Assembly (NCBI RefSeq): GCF_046507575.1
Contig: NZ_JBKFEY010000007.1
Span: 67,619 to 131,618, forward strand
Length of the DNA stretch: 64,000 nucleotides
Reading direction: 5' to 3'
Source: Pontitalea aquivivens
GTDB taxonomy: Bacteria; Pseudomonadota; Alphaproteobacteria; Rhodobacterales; Rhodobacteraceae
Shown here in pieces: positions 1 to 7,534 of the stretch (the first letter of the stretch is position 1; each line of letters begins with the position of its first letter). The notes beneath the pieces were generated by a model. It worked only from the letters and a program-made list of their open reading frames with translations. It did not search any database and was not told where the DNA came from. The translations under genes were made by a program, and so were the position numbers.

Positions 1-1110
1 CGGATCGACGGGATGGGGGGCGCTGGCCAACAGGCCCGCGCGCAGGGCCTGCGCCGCATCGCCCCCATCCGCGACACCCGGGGCGGGGCAGAGTTGGGCC
101 ACCATCATGCGGTTTTGCGTCAGCGTGCCGGTCTTGTCGGTGCACAACACCGTCGCCGCCCCCAGCGCCTCGATCGAGGCGGCGCGGCGCGTCAGCACCC
201 GCGCGCGCGAAATGCGCCAGGCCCCCATCGCCATGAAGACCGTCAGCACGACGGGAAATTCCTCGGGCAGCATCGCCATGCCCAGCGCGATCCCGGCCAG
301 CGCGGCCTGCATCCAGTCGCCGTGCAGGCTGCCATAAAGCAGCACCACCGTGACTGACACCGCCCCGCCAAAGGCCCCCGCCAGCCGCACCAGCCGCGCG
401 GTCTGGGCGCGCAGGCGGGGCGGTTCGCGGTCCAGCCCGGCCAGCGAATGGCCGATGCGCCCGATGGCGCTGGCCGCGCCCGTGGCGGTGACGCGGGCAA
501 GCCCCGACCCGCGCACCACCAGCGCGCCGGAAAACACCATCGCCAGATCCTCGCTGCCGGGGGGGGCATCGGGCGGTGCATCGGGCGGTGCATCGGGCGG
601 TGCATCGGGCGGTGCATCGGGGTGGGCGGCGCGCTTGCGCACGGGCACGGATTCGCCCGTCAGCAGCGATTCATCGGCGCTCAGCCCCTCGGCCTGCAAC
701 AGCTGCGCATCGGCGGGGATGCGGTCGCCCTCGGCCAGGATCAGAAGATCGCCGCGCACCACCTCGCGCCCCGGAATGCGCAGCCGTTCGCCCCCCCGCA
801 GCACCAACGCGCGCGGCGAGGACAGATCGCGCAGCGCCTCAAGCACGCGTTCGGTGCGGCTTTCCTGCACGGCCGTGATGGTGACCGACAGCGTGGCCAC
901 GACCAGCAGGATCAGCGCCTCATGCAGATCGCCGAAGATCAGATAGACGATGGCCGCCAGCACCAGCAGCAACAGCATCGGTTCGCGCAACACCTCGGCC
1001 AGGATGCGCAGGCCCGACCGGCGGCGCGCGCGGGGCAATTCGTTGGGGCCCTCGGCCGCCAGCCGCGCGGCGGCCTCGGCCGCGCCAAGGCCGGTTGGCA
1101 CATCTGTCAT
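1..1110 (-). CDS. cation-translocating P-type ATPase (partial, C-terminus beyond window)
   Basis: N-terminal 370 residues of a type II-like P-type ATPase that would pump a cation across the inner membrane using ATP. An N-terminal cation-ATPase domain is followed by a hydrophobic hairpin (about residues 40-75), the actuator-domain TGES motif, the PEEFP membrane motif and the phosphorylation motif CTDKTGTLT near residue 320. The frame runs open to base 1, so the nucleotide-binding and later membrane domains lie outside. It starts 4 bases after the upstream metallohydrolase stop codon, so the two are co-transcribed. Oddity: a Pro-Asp-Ala-Pro tandem repeat sits just after TGES. The transported ion (Ca, Mg, H or other) cannot be told from this part. 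Confidence 0.88.
   Translation of the reverse strand, partial: MTDVPTGLGAAEAAARLAAEGPNELPRARRRSGLRILAEVLREPMLLLLVLAAIVYLIFGDLHEALILLVVATLSVTITAVQESRTERVLEALRDLSSPRALVLRGGERLRIPGREVVRGDLLILAEGDRIPADAQLLQAEGLSADESLLTGESVPVRKRAAHPDAPPDAPPDAPPDAPPDAPPGSEDLAMVFSGALVVRGSGLARVTATGAASAIGRIGHSLAGLDREPPRLRAQTARLVRLAGAFGGAVSVTVVLLYGSLHGDWMQAALAGIALGMAMLPEEFPVVLTVFMAMGAWRISRARVLTRRAASIEALGAATVLCTDKTGTLTQNRMMVAQLCPAPGVADGGDAAQALRAGLLASAPHPVDP
566..622. repeat. 12-bp tandem repeat inside the P-type ATPase gene
   Basis: Four perfect copies of GCATCGGGCGGT plus a fifth partial copy. Read on the minus strand it encodes five Asp-Ala-Pro-Pro-type repeats between the TGES loop and the rest of the actuator domain. 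The unit is a multiple of three, so copy-number change would keep the frame. This is a likely slippage site giving length variation in an exposed loop. Confidence 0.9.
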
Positions 1111-1114
1111 CGGA

Positions 1115-2779
1115 TCAATGCCCCCGGCGGTGGTGCGCCTTGCGGGCCTGCGAATTGTGCCGGTGCGTCTTGCCGGGCGGGGGGGCGCCCTCGGCTTCCA
1201 TCGCGCGGCGCAGGCGGCGGATCAGAACGGCGCGGGCCTTTTCATCGGGCTCGGCCGCCAGCGCCGCATTGATGTCCAGGATCAGGCCGGACACATCGTT
1301 GTGCCAGTCCAGCCGCGCCACGTCGGCAGGGTCGATGCGCGGCGGGGCGGCGCCCGCCAGCCGCACCGCGCCGCCATCGGTCAGCCGGAAGCTGTCATCC
1401 AGCGCAGGCTGCAATACCCGGTCGGGCGCGATCATCCCCGTCAGCCGCGCGGCCATGCCACCAATCGCCTCGGGCTCGCCATGCACCAGAAAAACCTCAT
1501 GTGCGACGGGCAGGCGCGCGCGAACCCAGGCCGCCAGTTCCGGCCCGTCGGCATGGCCCGAATAGAGGTCGATCGCGCGGATGCGGGCGCGCACGGCATA
1601 ATCCTCACCCTGGATGCGCACGGCGCGCGCGCCTTCTTGCAAGATGCGCCCCAGCGTGCCGGTGGCCTGATAGCCGCACATCAGCACCGTCGCCTCATCG
1701 CGCCAGATCCAGTTCTTCAGCCGGTGACGGATGCGGCCCGCCTCGCACATGCCGGATGCGGCGATGACAATGTGAAATTCGCGCAGGTTGTCCAGCGCCT
1801 TGCTTTGTTCCAGCGTCTCGGTGAAGTGGATCTGCCGCGCCTCCAGCGCCTGTATCAGGGCAGAGCCGCCTTCCAGATCGGCGGCGTGCTGGGCAAAGAT
1901 CGCCGTGGCGCGGGTGGCGAGCGGCGAATCCACATGCACGGGGATCTTCGGCAGCGCGCCTTCGGCCATCAGCTGCGCCAGATCGGTGATCAGTTCCTGC
2001 GCGCGTTCCACCGCGAAGGACGGGATCAGCAGCGCGCCATGCGGATGCATCGCGGCGCGCACCTCTTCGCACAGCACCGTGCGACGGCGTGCGGCGGTGG
2101 CATCCTCGCGGTCGGTATCGCCATAGGTGCTTTCGACGATCAGATAATCGACGCCCGCGGGGCCCTCGGGGTCGGGATGCAGCAATTTGTAATCCGGGCC
2201 GATATCGGCGGAAAACAAAAGCCGCAGGGGGGGCTGGTCGGGGTCACGGGCGATTTCCACCTCGACCGAGCTTGACCCGAGCATGTGGCCCGCGTTCCAG
2301 AACCGCGCGCGCAGCCCCGGGATCACCGCGAACCACTGGCCATAATCCTGTGGCTGAAACAGCGCCAGGCAGCGTTCGGCATCCTCGCCCGTATAGATCG
2401 GGCTGACGGGCGCGCGGCCGCGGCGCAGGTTGCGCCGGTTCAGCTGTTCGACCTCGAATTCCTGGATATGGGCGCTGTCGGGCAGCATGACCGAACACAG
2501 ATCGCGCGTGGCCTCGGTGGCGTGGATCGCGCCGCGAAACGCCTCGCGCACCAGTTTCGGCAAAAGCCCCGAATGGTCGATATGCGCGTGGCTGAGGATC
2601 ACCGCGTCGATTGACGAGGCGGGGAAGGGAAAGGGGCGGTAGTTCAGTTCCTTTTCCGTCTTGGCGCCCTGGAACATGCCGCAGTCGATCAGCACCGTGC
2701 CGCCCGCCGTCTTCAGGCGAAAGCACGACCCCGTCACGCAATGGGCCGCGCCGTGAAAGCTCAGTTCCGGGTCCTGCAT
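1115..2779 (-). CDS. MBL-fold beta-CASP metallohydrolase with RNA-specificity domain
   Basis: A 554-residue cytoplasmic metallo-beta-lactamase/beta-CASP protein of the family that includes RNA-processing nucleases such as Thermus TTHA0252. The metal motif HAHIDH lies at residues 64-69. Further beta-CASP signatures are VDSPLA, ASGMCEAGRIRHRL and the C-terminal HGEP. The start chosen is the ATG at 2779 (MQDPELSFHG), where family members begin; the open frame extends upstream into the LysR gene but that part is not conserved-looking. It overlaps the 3' end of the LysR gene by 19 bases and is followed after 4 bases by the P-type ATPase. RNA cleavage is inferred from the family; the real substrate is unknown. 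Confidence 0.88.
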   Translation of the reverse strand: MQDPELSFHGAAHCVTGSCFRLKTAGGTVLIDCGMFQGAKTEKELNYRPFPFPASSIDAVILSHAHIDHSGLLPKLVREAFRGAIHATEATRDLCSVMLPDSAHIQEFEVEQLNRRNLRRGRAPVSPIYTGEDAERCLALFQPQDYGQWFAVIPGLRARFWNAGHMLGSSSVEVEIARDPDQPPLRLLFSADIGPDYKLLHPDPEGPAGVDYLIVESTYGDTDREDATAARRRTVLCEEVRAAMHPHGALLIPSFAVERAQELITDLAQLMAEGALPKIPVHVDSPLATRATAIFAQHAADLEGGSALIQALEARQIHFTETLEQSKALDNLREFHIVIAASGMCEAGRIRHRLKNWIWRDEATVLMCGYQATGTLGRILQEGARAVRIQGEDYAVRARIRAIDLYSGHADGPELAAWVRARLPVAHEVFLVHGEPEAIGGMAARLTGMIAPDRVLQPALDDSFRLTDGGAVRLAGAAPPRIDPADVARLDWHNDVSGLILDINAALAAEPDEKARAVLIRRLRRAMEAEGAPPPGKTHRHNSQARKAHHRRGH

Positions 2780-3750
2780 GGGCTGTCCTTTCTGCCGGCT
2801 TCGGGGGCAGGGCCAGCCTGGCCGGCGCCGCTGGCGGGGGGAAGCGTCTGGTGATGGCGCAGCAGCTGACCTTCGCGGGCGCGCAGGGCCTCGGTCAGAA
2901 AGGCGATCACGGCGCGTTCGCGCGGGATCTGGCGCAGATCGCGGTGGCAGGTCAGCCAGTAGCTGCGCGTCAGCGCCACCTGATCGGGCAGGACCAGATC
3001 CAGACCCGCGCAGTCGCGCGCGATGTAATCGGGCAGCACGCACAGCCCCAGCCCGCCCCGTGCCGCCGCCAGCTGGTTGAAGATGCTGGAACTTTTGATC
3101 CAGGGCCGGATCGCGGGATGGACCTCGTCCAGATAGTCCAGACCGGGGGCAAAGATCATTTCTGGGATATAGCCGATGAAGGTCTGCCCGCGCAGGTCAT
3201 CGCGCGTGCGGATCGGGGGACGGGCGTCCAGATAGGACCGCGCACCATAGATGTGCAGGCTGTAATCGACGATGCGTTCCGACCTGTAGGGCCCGGCCTT
3301 GGCCGGATCCAGCGTGACCGAGATGTCGGCCTCGCGCCGCGACAGCGCCAGCACCTGCGTCAGCGTGATCAGTTCCAGCGAGATGCGCGGAAAGCGGCGG
3401 GTGAAACCGGACAGCATGTCGCGGCTGAAGAAACTGCCAAAGCCCTCGGGCACGGCCAGCCGCAGCGTGCCGCCCTGGGCAAAGGCGGCCTCGGCCAGAT
3501 CGGCGCCCAGCCGCGTGGCCTCGGCCTCCATCCGCTCGGCGGTTTCCACCAGCCGCCGGCCCGCGCCCGTCAGCACATAACCGCGCGGGTTGCGTTCGAA
3601 CAGCCGCAGCTTCAGCGCGCCTTCCAGCCGGTCGACCCGGCGCGACACCGTCACATGCGAACTGCCCAGCACACGGGCGGCGCGCGACAACTGCCCCTCG
3701 CGCGCAAGGGCCAGGAAGACCTGCAGATCGTCCCAGTCGAAATTCGTCAT
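2761..3750 (-). CDS. LysR-family transcriptional regulator
   Basis: 329 residues. An N-terminal winged helix-turn-helix (about residues 5-65, containing LSRAARVLGSSHVTVSRRVD) is followed by a type 2 periplasmic-binding-like effector domain. It is transcribed away from the GMC oxidoreductase gene, and the 108-base gap holds TTCAGA/TCTGAA repeats that look like a LysR operator. It therefore probably controls the oxidoreductase and itself. The effector is unknown. The last 40 or so residues are a Gly/Ala/Pro-rich tail longer than usual, and their coding sequence overlaps the start of the metallohydrolase gene. Confidence 0.9.
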   Translation of the reverse strand: MTNFDWDDLQVFLALAREGQLSRAARVLGSSHVTVSRRVDRLEGALKLRLFERNPRGYVLTGAGRRLVETAERMEAEATRLGADLAEAAFAQGGTLRLAVPEGFGSFFSRDMLSGFTRRFPRISLELITLTQVLALSRREADISVTLDPAKAGPYRSERIVDYSLHIYGARSYLDARPPIRTRDDLRGQTFIGYIPEMIFAPGLDYLDEVHPAIRPWIKSSSIFNQLAAARGGLGLCVLPDYIARDCAGLDLVLPDQVALTRSYWLTCHRDLRQIPRERAVIAFLTEALRAREGQLLRHHQTLPPASGAGQAGPAPEAGRKDSPCRTRN

Positions 3751-3758
3751 TCGTGCCT

Positions 3759-3803
3759 GTTCAAAAATGTTCAGAACCTGTCTGAAATTAATCCGGTCTG
3801 AAC
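3759..3803. promoter_or_regulatory. probable LysR operator between divergent genes
   Basis: GTTCA occurs at 3759 and again 10 bases later at 3769. TTCAGA (3770-3775) pairs with TCTGAA (3781-3786) as an inverted repeat with a T-N11-A core, and a further TCTGAAC lies at 3797-3803. Spacing of about one helical turn and position between lysR and its divergent neighbour fit a LysR-type binding region. Function is inferred. Confidence 0.55.
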
Positions 3804-3858
3804 TCTTGTGTCAAAGGCGGATTCCGGGGAACCTTTGCGGGCAACGGCGGGGGGAACC

Positions 3859-5457
3859 ATGGACCAGTATGATTACATCGTGATCGGCGCGGGCAGCGCG
3901 GGCTGTGTGCTGGCCAATCGCCTGTCTGCCGATCCGCGCAACCGGGTGTTGTTGCTGGAGGCGGGGGGGCGCGACAATTATCACTGGATCCACATTCCGG
4001 TGGGCTATCTTTACTGCATCGACAACCCGCGCACCGACTGGCGTTACCGGACCGAGGCCGAGCCGGGGCTGAACGGACGCGCGCTGCTGTATCCGCGCGG
4101 GCGGGTGCTGGGGGGATGTTCGTCGATCAACGGCATGATCTATATGCGCGGGCAGGCGCGCGATTACGATCAGTGGCGGCAGATGGGCTGCACCGGCTGG
4201 GGCTGGGACGATGTTCTGCCGCTGTTTCGCGCGCAAGAGGATTTCCACCGCGGCGCCAGCGATCTGCACGGGGCGGGCGGCGAATGGCGGGTGGAACGGG
4301 CGCGCGTGCGCTGGCAGGTGCTGGACGCCTTTCTGGATGCCGCCGTGCAGGCCGGCATTCCGCGCAGTGACGATTTCAACACCGGCGACAATGAAGGTGC
4401 CGGCTATTTTGAGGTGAACCAACGGTCGGGCGTGCGCTGGAACACGTCCAAGGCCTTTCTGCGCCCGGCGATGGGGCGGCCCAACCTGCGCGTGCTGACC
4501 GGCGCGCAGGCCGAGCGGCTGATCATCGCGGGCGGCGAGGTGCAGGGCGTCGTCTTCCACCACGAAGGCCGCCGGACCGAGGCCCGCGCCGCGCGCGAAA
4601 CCATCCTCAGCGCGGGGTCGATCGGGTCGGTCCAGATTCTGGAACTGTCGGGCGTGGGGCGGGGCGATGTGTTGCAATCCGCGGGCATCACGCCGCAGGC
4701 CGAGGTGGCCGCCTTGGGCGAAAACCTGCAGGACCATCTGCAGCTGCGCCTGGTCTACAAGGTGCAGGGCGTGCCCACGCTGAACGAAAAGGCCAGCAGC
4801 CTGTGGGGCAAGGCCGCGATCGGGCTGGAATATCTGTTCCGGCGGTCGGGCCCGATGTCGATGGCCCCCAGCCAGCTGGGGATCTTTACCCGGTCTGGCC
4901 CCGACAAGGAAACCGCGGATCTGGAATATCACGTCCAGCCCGTCAGCCTGGACAAGTTCGGCGACCCGGTCCATCCCTTCCCGGCGATGACCGCCAGCGT
5001 GTGCAACCTGCGCCCCGAAAGCCGCGGCTCGGTCCATGTAAAAAGCCCCGATTTCCGCGCCGCCCCCGCGATCGCGCCGAATTACCTGTCGACCGAGGGC
5101 GACCGCGATGTGGCCGTGCGCGCCATCCGCCTGACCAGGGCGATCGTGGCTCAGCCCGCCTTCGCGCGCTTTCAGCCGCAGGAATACCGCCCCGGTCCGG
5201 CCTGTGAAAGCCATGATGATCTGGTCCGTGCCGCGGGCGATATCGGCACGACGATCTTCCATCCCGTCGGCACCTGCCGGATGGGCGCGGATGCGGGCTC
5301 GGTCGTGGACCCGCGGCTGCGGATGCGCGCGCTGGGCCGGTTGCGCATCGCCGATGCCTCGGTCATGCCCACGATTACCTCGGGCAACACCAATTCGCCC
5401 ACGCTGATGATCGCGGAAAAGGCCGCCCGCATGATCCTGGAGGATGCAAGGTCCTGA
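3859..5457 (+). CDS. GMC-family FAD-dependent oxidoreductase (choline/alcohol dehydrogenase-like)
   Basis: 532 residues. The N-terminal Rossmann motif IGAGSAGCVLANRL binds FAD, followed by the GMC signatures GRVLGGCSSINGMIYMRG and GSIGSVQILELSGVG. The C-terminal catalytic region has HPVGTCRMG and SGNTNSPT. Enzymes of this family oxidise alcohols (choline, long-chain or polyethylene glycol alcohols) to aldehydes; the substrate here is not predictable. The ATG at 3859 is preferred to an upstream GTG at 3808 because the FAD motif normally begins within ten residues of the start. Divergent LysR control is likely. The gene ends in a CCTGAGA tandem repeat that contains its stop codon. Confidence 0.9.
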   Translation: MDQYDYIVIGAGSAGCVLANRLSADPRNRVLLLEAGGRDNYHWIHIPVGYLYCIDNPRTDWRYRTEAEPGLNGRALLYPRGRVLGGCSSINGMIYMRGQARDYDQWRQMGCTGWGWDDVLPLFRAQEDFHRGASDLHGAGGEWRVERARVRWQVLDAFLDAAVQAGIPRSDDFNTGDNEGAGYFEVNQRSGVRWNTSKAFLRPAMGRPNLRVLTGAQAERLIIAGGEVQGVVFHHEGRRTEARAARETILSAGSIGSVQILELSGVGRGDVLQSAGITPQAEVAALGENLQDHLQLRLVYKVQGVPTLNEKASSLWGKAAIGLEYLFRRSGPMSMAPSQLGIFTRSGPDKETADLEYHVQPVSLDKFGDPVHPFPAMTASVCNLRPESRGSVHVKSPDFRAAPAIAPNYLSTEGDRDVAVRAIRLTRAIVAQPAFARFQPQEYRPGPACESHDDLVRAAGDIGTTIFHPVGTCRMGADAGSVVDPRLRMRALGRLRIADASVMPTITSGNTNSPTLMIAEKAARMILEDARS

Positions 5458-5523
5458 GAGACGGGGCCTGAGAGACGGGGCCTGAGATCCGGGGGGCCTG
5501 AGATCCGGCCCCCGCGCGGGGCC
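5453..5523. repeat. CCTGAGA tandem repeat and bidirectional terminator-like hairpin
   Basis: Four head-to-tail units begin at 5453, 5467, 5481 and 5497. The first two are identical 14-mers, CCTGAGAGACGGGG, and the next two start CCTGAGATCCGG. The first unit includes the oxidoreductase stop codon. A GGCCCC/GGGGCC hairpin at 5507-5523 follows and touches the stop codon of the convergent RpiR gene, so it may end transcription from both sides. Confidence 0.7.
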
Positions 5524-6386
5524 TAGTCCTGCCGGATATAGCCGCCATAGCGGGTGATGCGGTCTTCAAAGGCGGTGACATTGGCCACCGCATCGGGCGA
5601 CCGCGCGGCCATGCCCGACAGCAGCATCTCGACCACCGAAAAGGCCGTGGACAACGAGGGCAGCAGCTGCGGCCCCGCCATCGGCAGCGCCACCACCTTC
5701 CACGCGCCCACCGCCAGCGGCGATCGGTGGCTGTCGGTCAGCGCCAGCACCCGCGCCCCGCAATCGCGCGCGATCTGGCAGGCGCGGACCACCTCGGTGG
5801 AATAATGGGCAAAGCTGATCGCCATCACGATATCCTCGGGGCCCGTCATCGACAGCTGATCCATGATCGCGCCGGGCTGTGCGGGGGATTCGCGGAAACT
5901 GGCAAAAGCCATGCTGCCGACATAGGCAAAGTAATGCGCGATCGCATAGCAGGACCGCACCCCCACCGAATGCACCCGGCGCGCGCCCAGCAGCGGGTCG
6001 ATGCAGGATTCCAGCGTCTCCAGCAACTCGGGCGTGTGCAGCAGATCGGCATTGGCGCGGTTGGCGTCCAGCATCTCGGTGAAGATGTCGGTATTGGTGC
6101 GCAGCCGCAGCGCCCGGGCGCGCGCGGCATAGCTGGGCGCGCGCTGCGCCAGCGCCTTGCGGATATCGGCGCGGAAGGCGTCAAAGCCGTCATAGCCCAG
6201 TTCCTTGGCCAGCCGCGTCACCGTATTGGCATTGACCCCCGCCTTGCCCGCCAGCCCCCGGACCGAGCTGAAGGCGACCTCGGACGACTGGTCCAGCACC
6301 CAGGCGGCCAGTTGCGCCAGCGCCGGCGCGCCGGTGGCGGCAATGCGGGACAGGCGGTCGCGCAGGCTGGGGGGAGGGGCGGTCAT
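5523..6386 (-). CDS. MurR/RpiR-family transcriptional regulator
   Basis: 287 residues: an N-terminal RpiR helix-turn-helix (about residues 30-85, with VRGLAGKAGVNANTVTRLAK) and a C-terminal SIS sugar-isomerase-like sensor domain. The ATG at 6386 was chosen because the family starts shortly before the helical domain; upstream ATGs in frame would add only an uncharacteristic Met/His-rich stretch. It is divergent from the TAXI-TRAP operon, so local control of that operon is likely. RpiR proteins usually bind phosphosugars, but in Rhodobacterales they are also found beside amine and amino acid transporters, so the ligand is open. Confidence 0.88.
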   Translation of the reverse strand: MTAPPPSLRDRLSRIAATGAPALAQLAAWVLDQSSEVAFSSVRGLAGKAGVNANTVTRLAKELGYDGFDAFRADIRKALAQRAPSYAARARALRLRTNTDIFTEMLDANRANADLLHTPELLETLESCIDPLLGARRVHSVGVRSCYAIAHYFAYVGSMAFASFRESPAQPGAIMDQLSMTGPEDIVMAISFAHYSTEVVRACQIARDCGARVLALTDSHRSPLAVGAWKVVALPMAGPQLLPSLSTAFSVVEMLLSGMAARSPDAVANVTAFEDRITRYGGYIRQD

Positions 6387-6495
6387 CGGGGTGCGGCAGC
6401 CTTTGTGATCATGCATATGCTTTATCATGGCTTCCAAAATAAAACAAATGTGTTATCGTTCGTCCAGAAACGGATATGCAACTCAGGAGAGGTTC
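6387..6495. promoter_or_regulatory. divergent control region between rpiR-like gene and TRAP operon
   Basis: This gap is clearly AT-richer than its surroundings. It holds the palindrome GCATATGC at 6413-6420 inside TGATC...TTATCA, then an A-rich stretch near 6435-6450. It should contain both divergent promoters and the RpiR site. The TAXI gene has the Shine-Dalgarno sequence CAGGAGAGG at 6484-6492. Confidence 0.45.
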
Positions 6496-7458
6496 ATGAA
6501 CATCAAGACATTCGGCGCGGTTCTGGCGCTGTCGGTCGCGGCATCGCCGGTTTTCGCGCAGGAAAAGTTCATCTCGATCGGGACGGGTGGCGTGACGGGC
6601 GTCTATTACCCGACCGGGGGCGCGATCTGCCGGATGATGTCGCGCACGCGGGCGGATCACGGCATCCGCTGCGGCGTCGAATCGACGGGCGGGTCGGTTT
6701 ATAACGTGAACGCCGTGCGCTCGGGCGAACTGGAATTCGGCGTGGCGCAATCGGATGTGCAGTTCAAGGCCTATGCCGGCGAGGGCAACTTTGCCGATCA
6801 GGGCGCCAATCCCGATCTGCGCTCGGTCTTTTCGATCCACCCCGAACCCTTCACCGTGGTTGCCCGCGCCGATGCCGGGATCGCCAATTTCGACGATCTG
6901 AAGGGCAAGCGCGTCAATGTCGGCAACCCGGGGTCGGGCCAGCGTGACACGATGGAAGTGCTGATGACGGAACTGGGCTGGCAGATGTCGGATTTCGCGA
7001 TGGTGTCCGAACTGCAGGCCGGTGAGCAAAGCCAGGCGCTGTGCGACAACAACATCGACGCGATGGTCTATACCGTGGGCCACCCCTCGGGCTCGATCCA
7101 GGAGGCGACGACGGCCTGCGATTCCGTTCTGGTCAATGTCGCGGGCGCGGCGGTCGACAAGCTGGTGGCCGACCATCCCTATTACCGCAAGGCGACCATT
7201 CCGGGCGGCATGTATCGCGGCAGCGACGCCGATGTGCAGACCTTCGGTGTGGGCGCCACGCTGGTGACCTCGGCCGCGGTGCCCGAGGATGTGGTCTATG
7301 CGCTGGTCAAGGCGGTTTTCGAGGATATGGACCAGTTCCGCGGCCTGCATCCGGCCTTTGCCAATCTTGACCCCAAGGAAATGGCCAATGACGGCCTGTC
7401 CGCGCCGCTGCATCCGGGGGCGGAAAAGTATTTCCGCGAAGCCGGTCTGATCGAGTGA
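6496..7458 (+). CDS. TAXI-family TRAP transporter solute-binding protein
   Basis: 320 residues, periplasmic. The first 21 residues form a Sec signal peptide ending SPVFA before QEKFISIGTGGVTGVYYPTGG, the typical start of mature TAXI (TRAP-associated extracytoplasmic immunogenic) binding proteins. It should capture the substrate for the fused permease encoded next. The ATG at 6496 has a good Shine-Dalgarno sequence; the longer frame would place 23 non-signal residues in front. Known TAXI ligands include glutamate, glutamine and other carboxylates; the ligand here is unknown. Confidence 0.93.
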   Translation: MNIKTFGAVLALSVAASPVFAQEKFISIGTGGVTGVYYPTGGAICRMMSRTRADHGIRCGVESTGGSVYNVNAVRSGELEFGVAQSDVQFKAYAGEGNFADQGANPDLRSVFSIHPEPFTVVARADAGIANFDDLKGKRVNVGNPGSGQRDTMEVLMTELGWQMSDFAMVSELQAGEQSQALCDNNIDAMVYTVGHPSGSIQEATTACDSVLVNVAGAAVDKLVADHPYYRKATIPGGMYRGSDADVQTFGVGATLVTSAAVPEDVVYALVKAVFEDMDQFRGLHPAFANLDPKEMANDGLSAPLHPGAEKYFREAGLIE

Positions 7459-7466
7459 TGACCTTT

Positions 7467-7494
7467 CGGGCCGCCGCCGCGGGGTGGCGGCCCG
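7467..7494 (+). terminator. hairpin between binding-protein and permease genes
   Basis: CGGGCCGCC pairs with GGCGGCCCG around a 10-base loop, 8 bases after the TAXI stop codon. There is no U-run, so it more likely stabilises the 3' end of the binding-protein message or attenuates read-through than terminates fully. That would yield more binding protein than permease. Confidence 0.5.
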
Positions 7495-7534
7495 ATCCGC
7501 GCAACCGGGGCAGGGATCAGGGCAGGGGAATACG

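Noticed and set aside
566..622. CRISPR-like array
   Set aside because: The repeats are directly adjacent with no spacers and lie in coding sequence.
3811..5262. Minus-strand open frame of 483 codons across the GMC gene
   Set aside because: The sense frame has all FAD and GMC motifs; the antisense has none and is His/Arg/Gly-rich.
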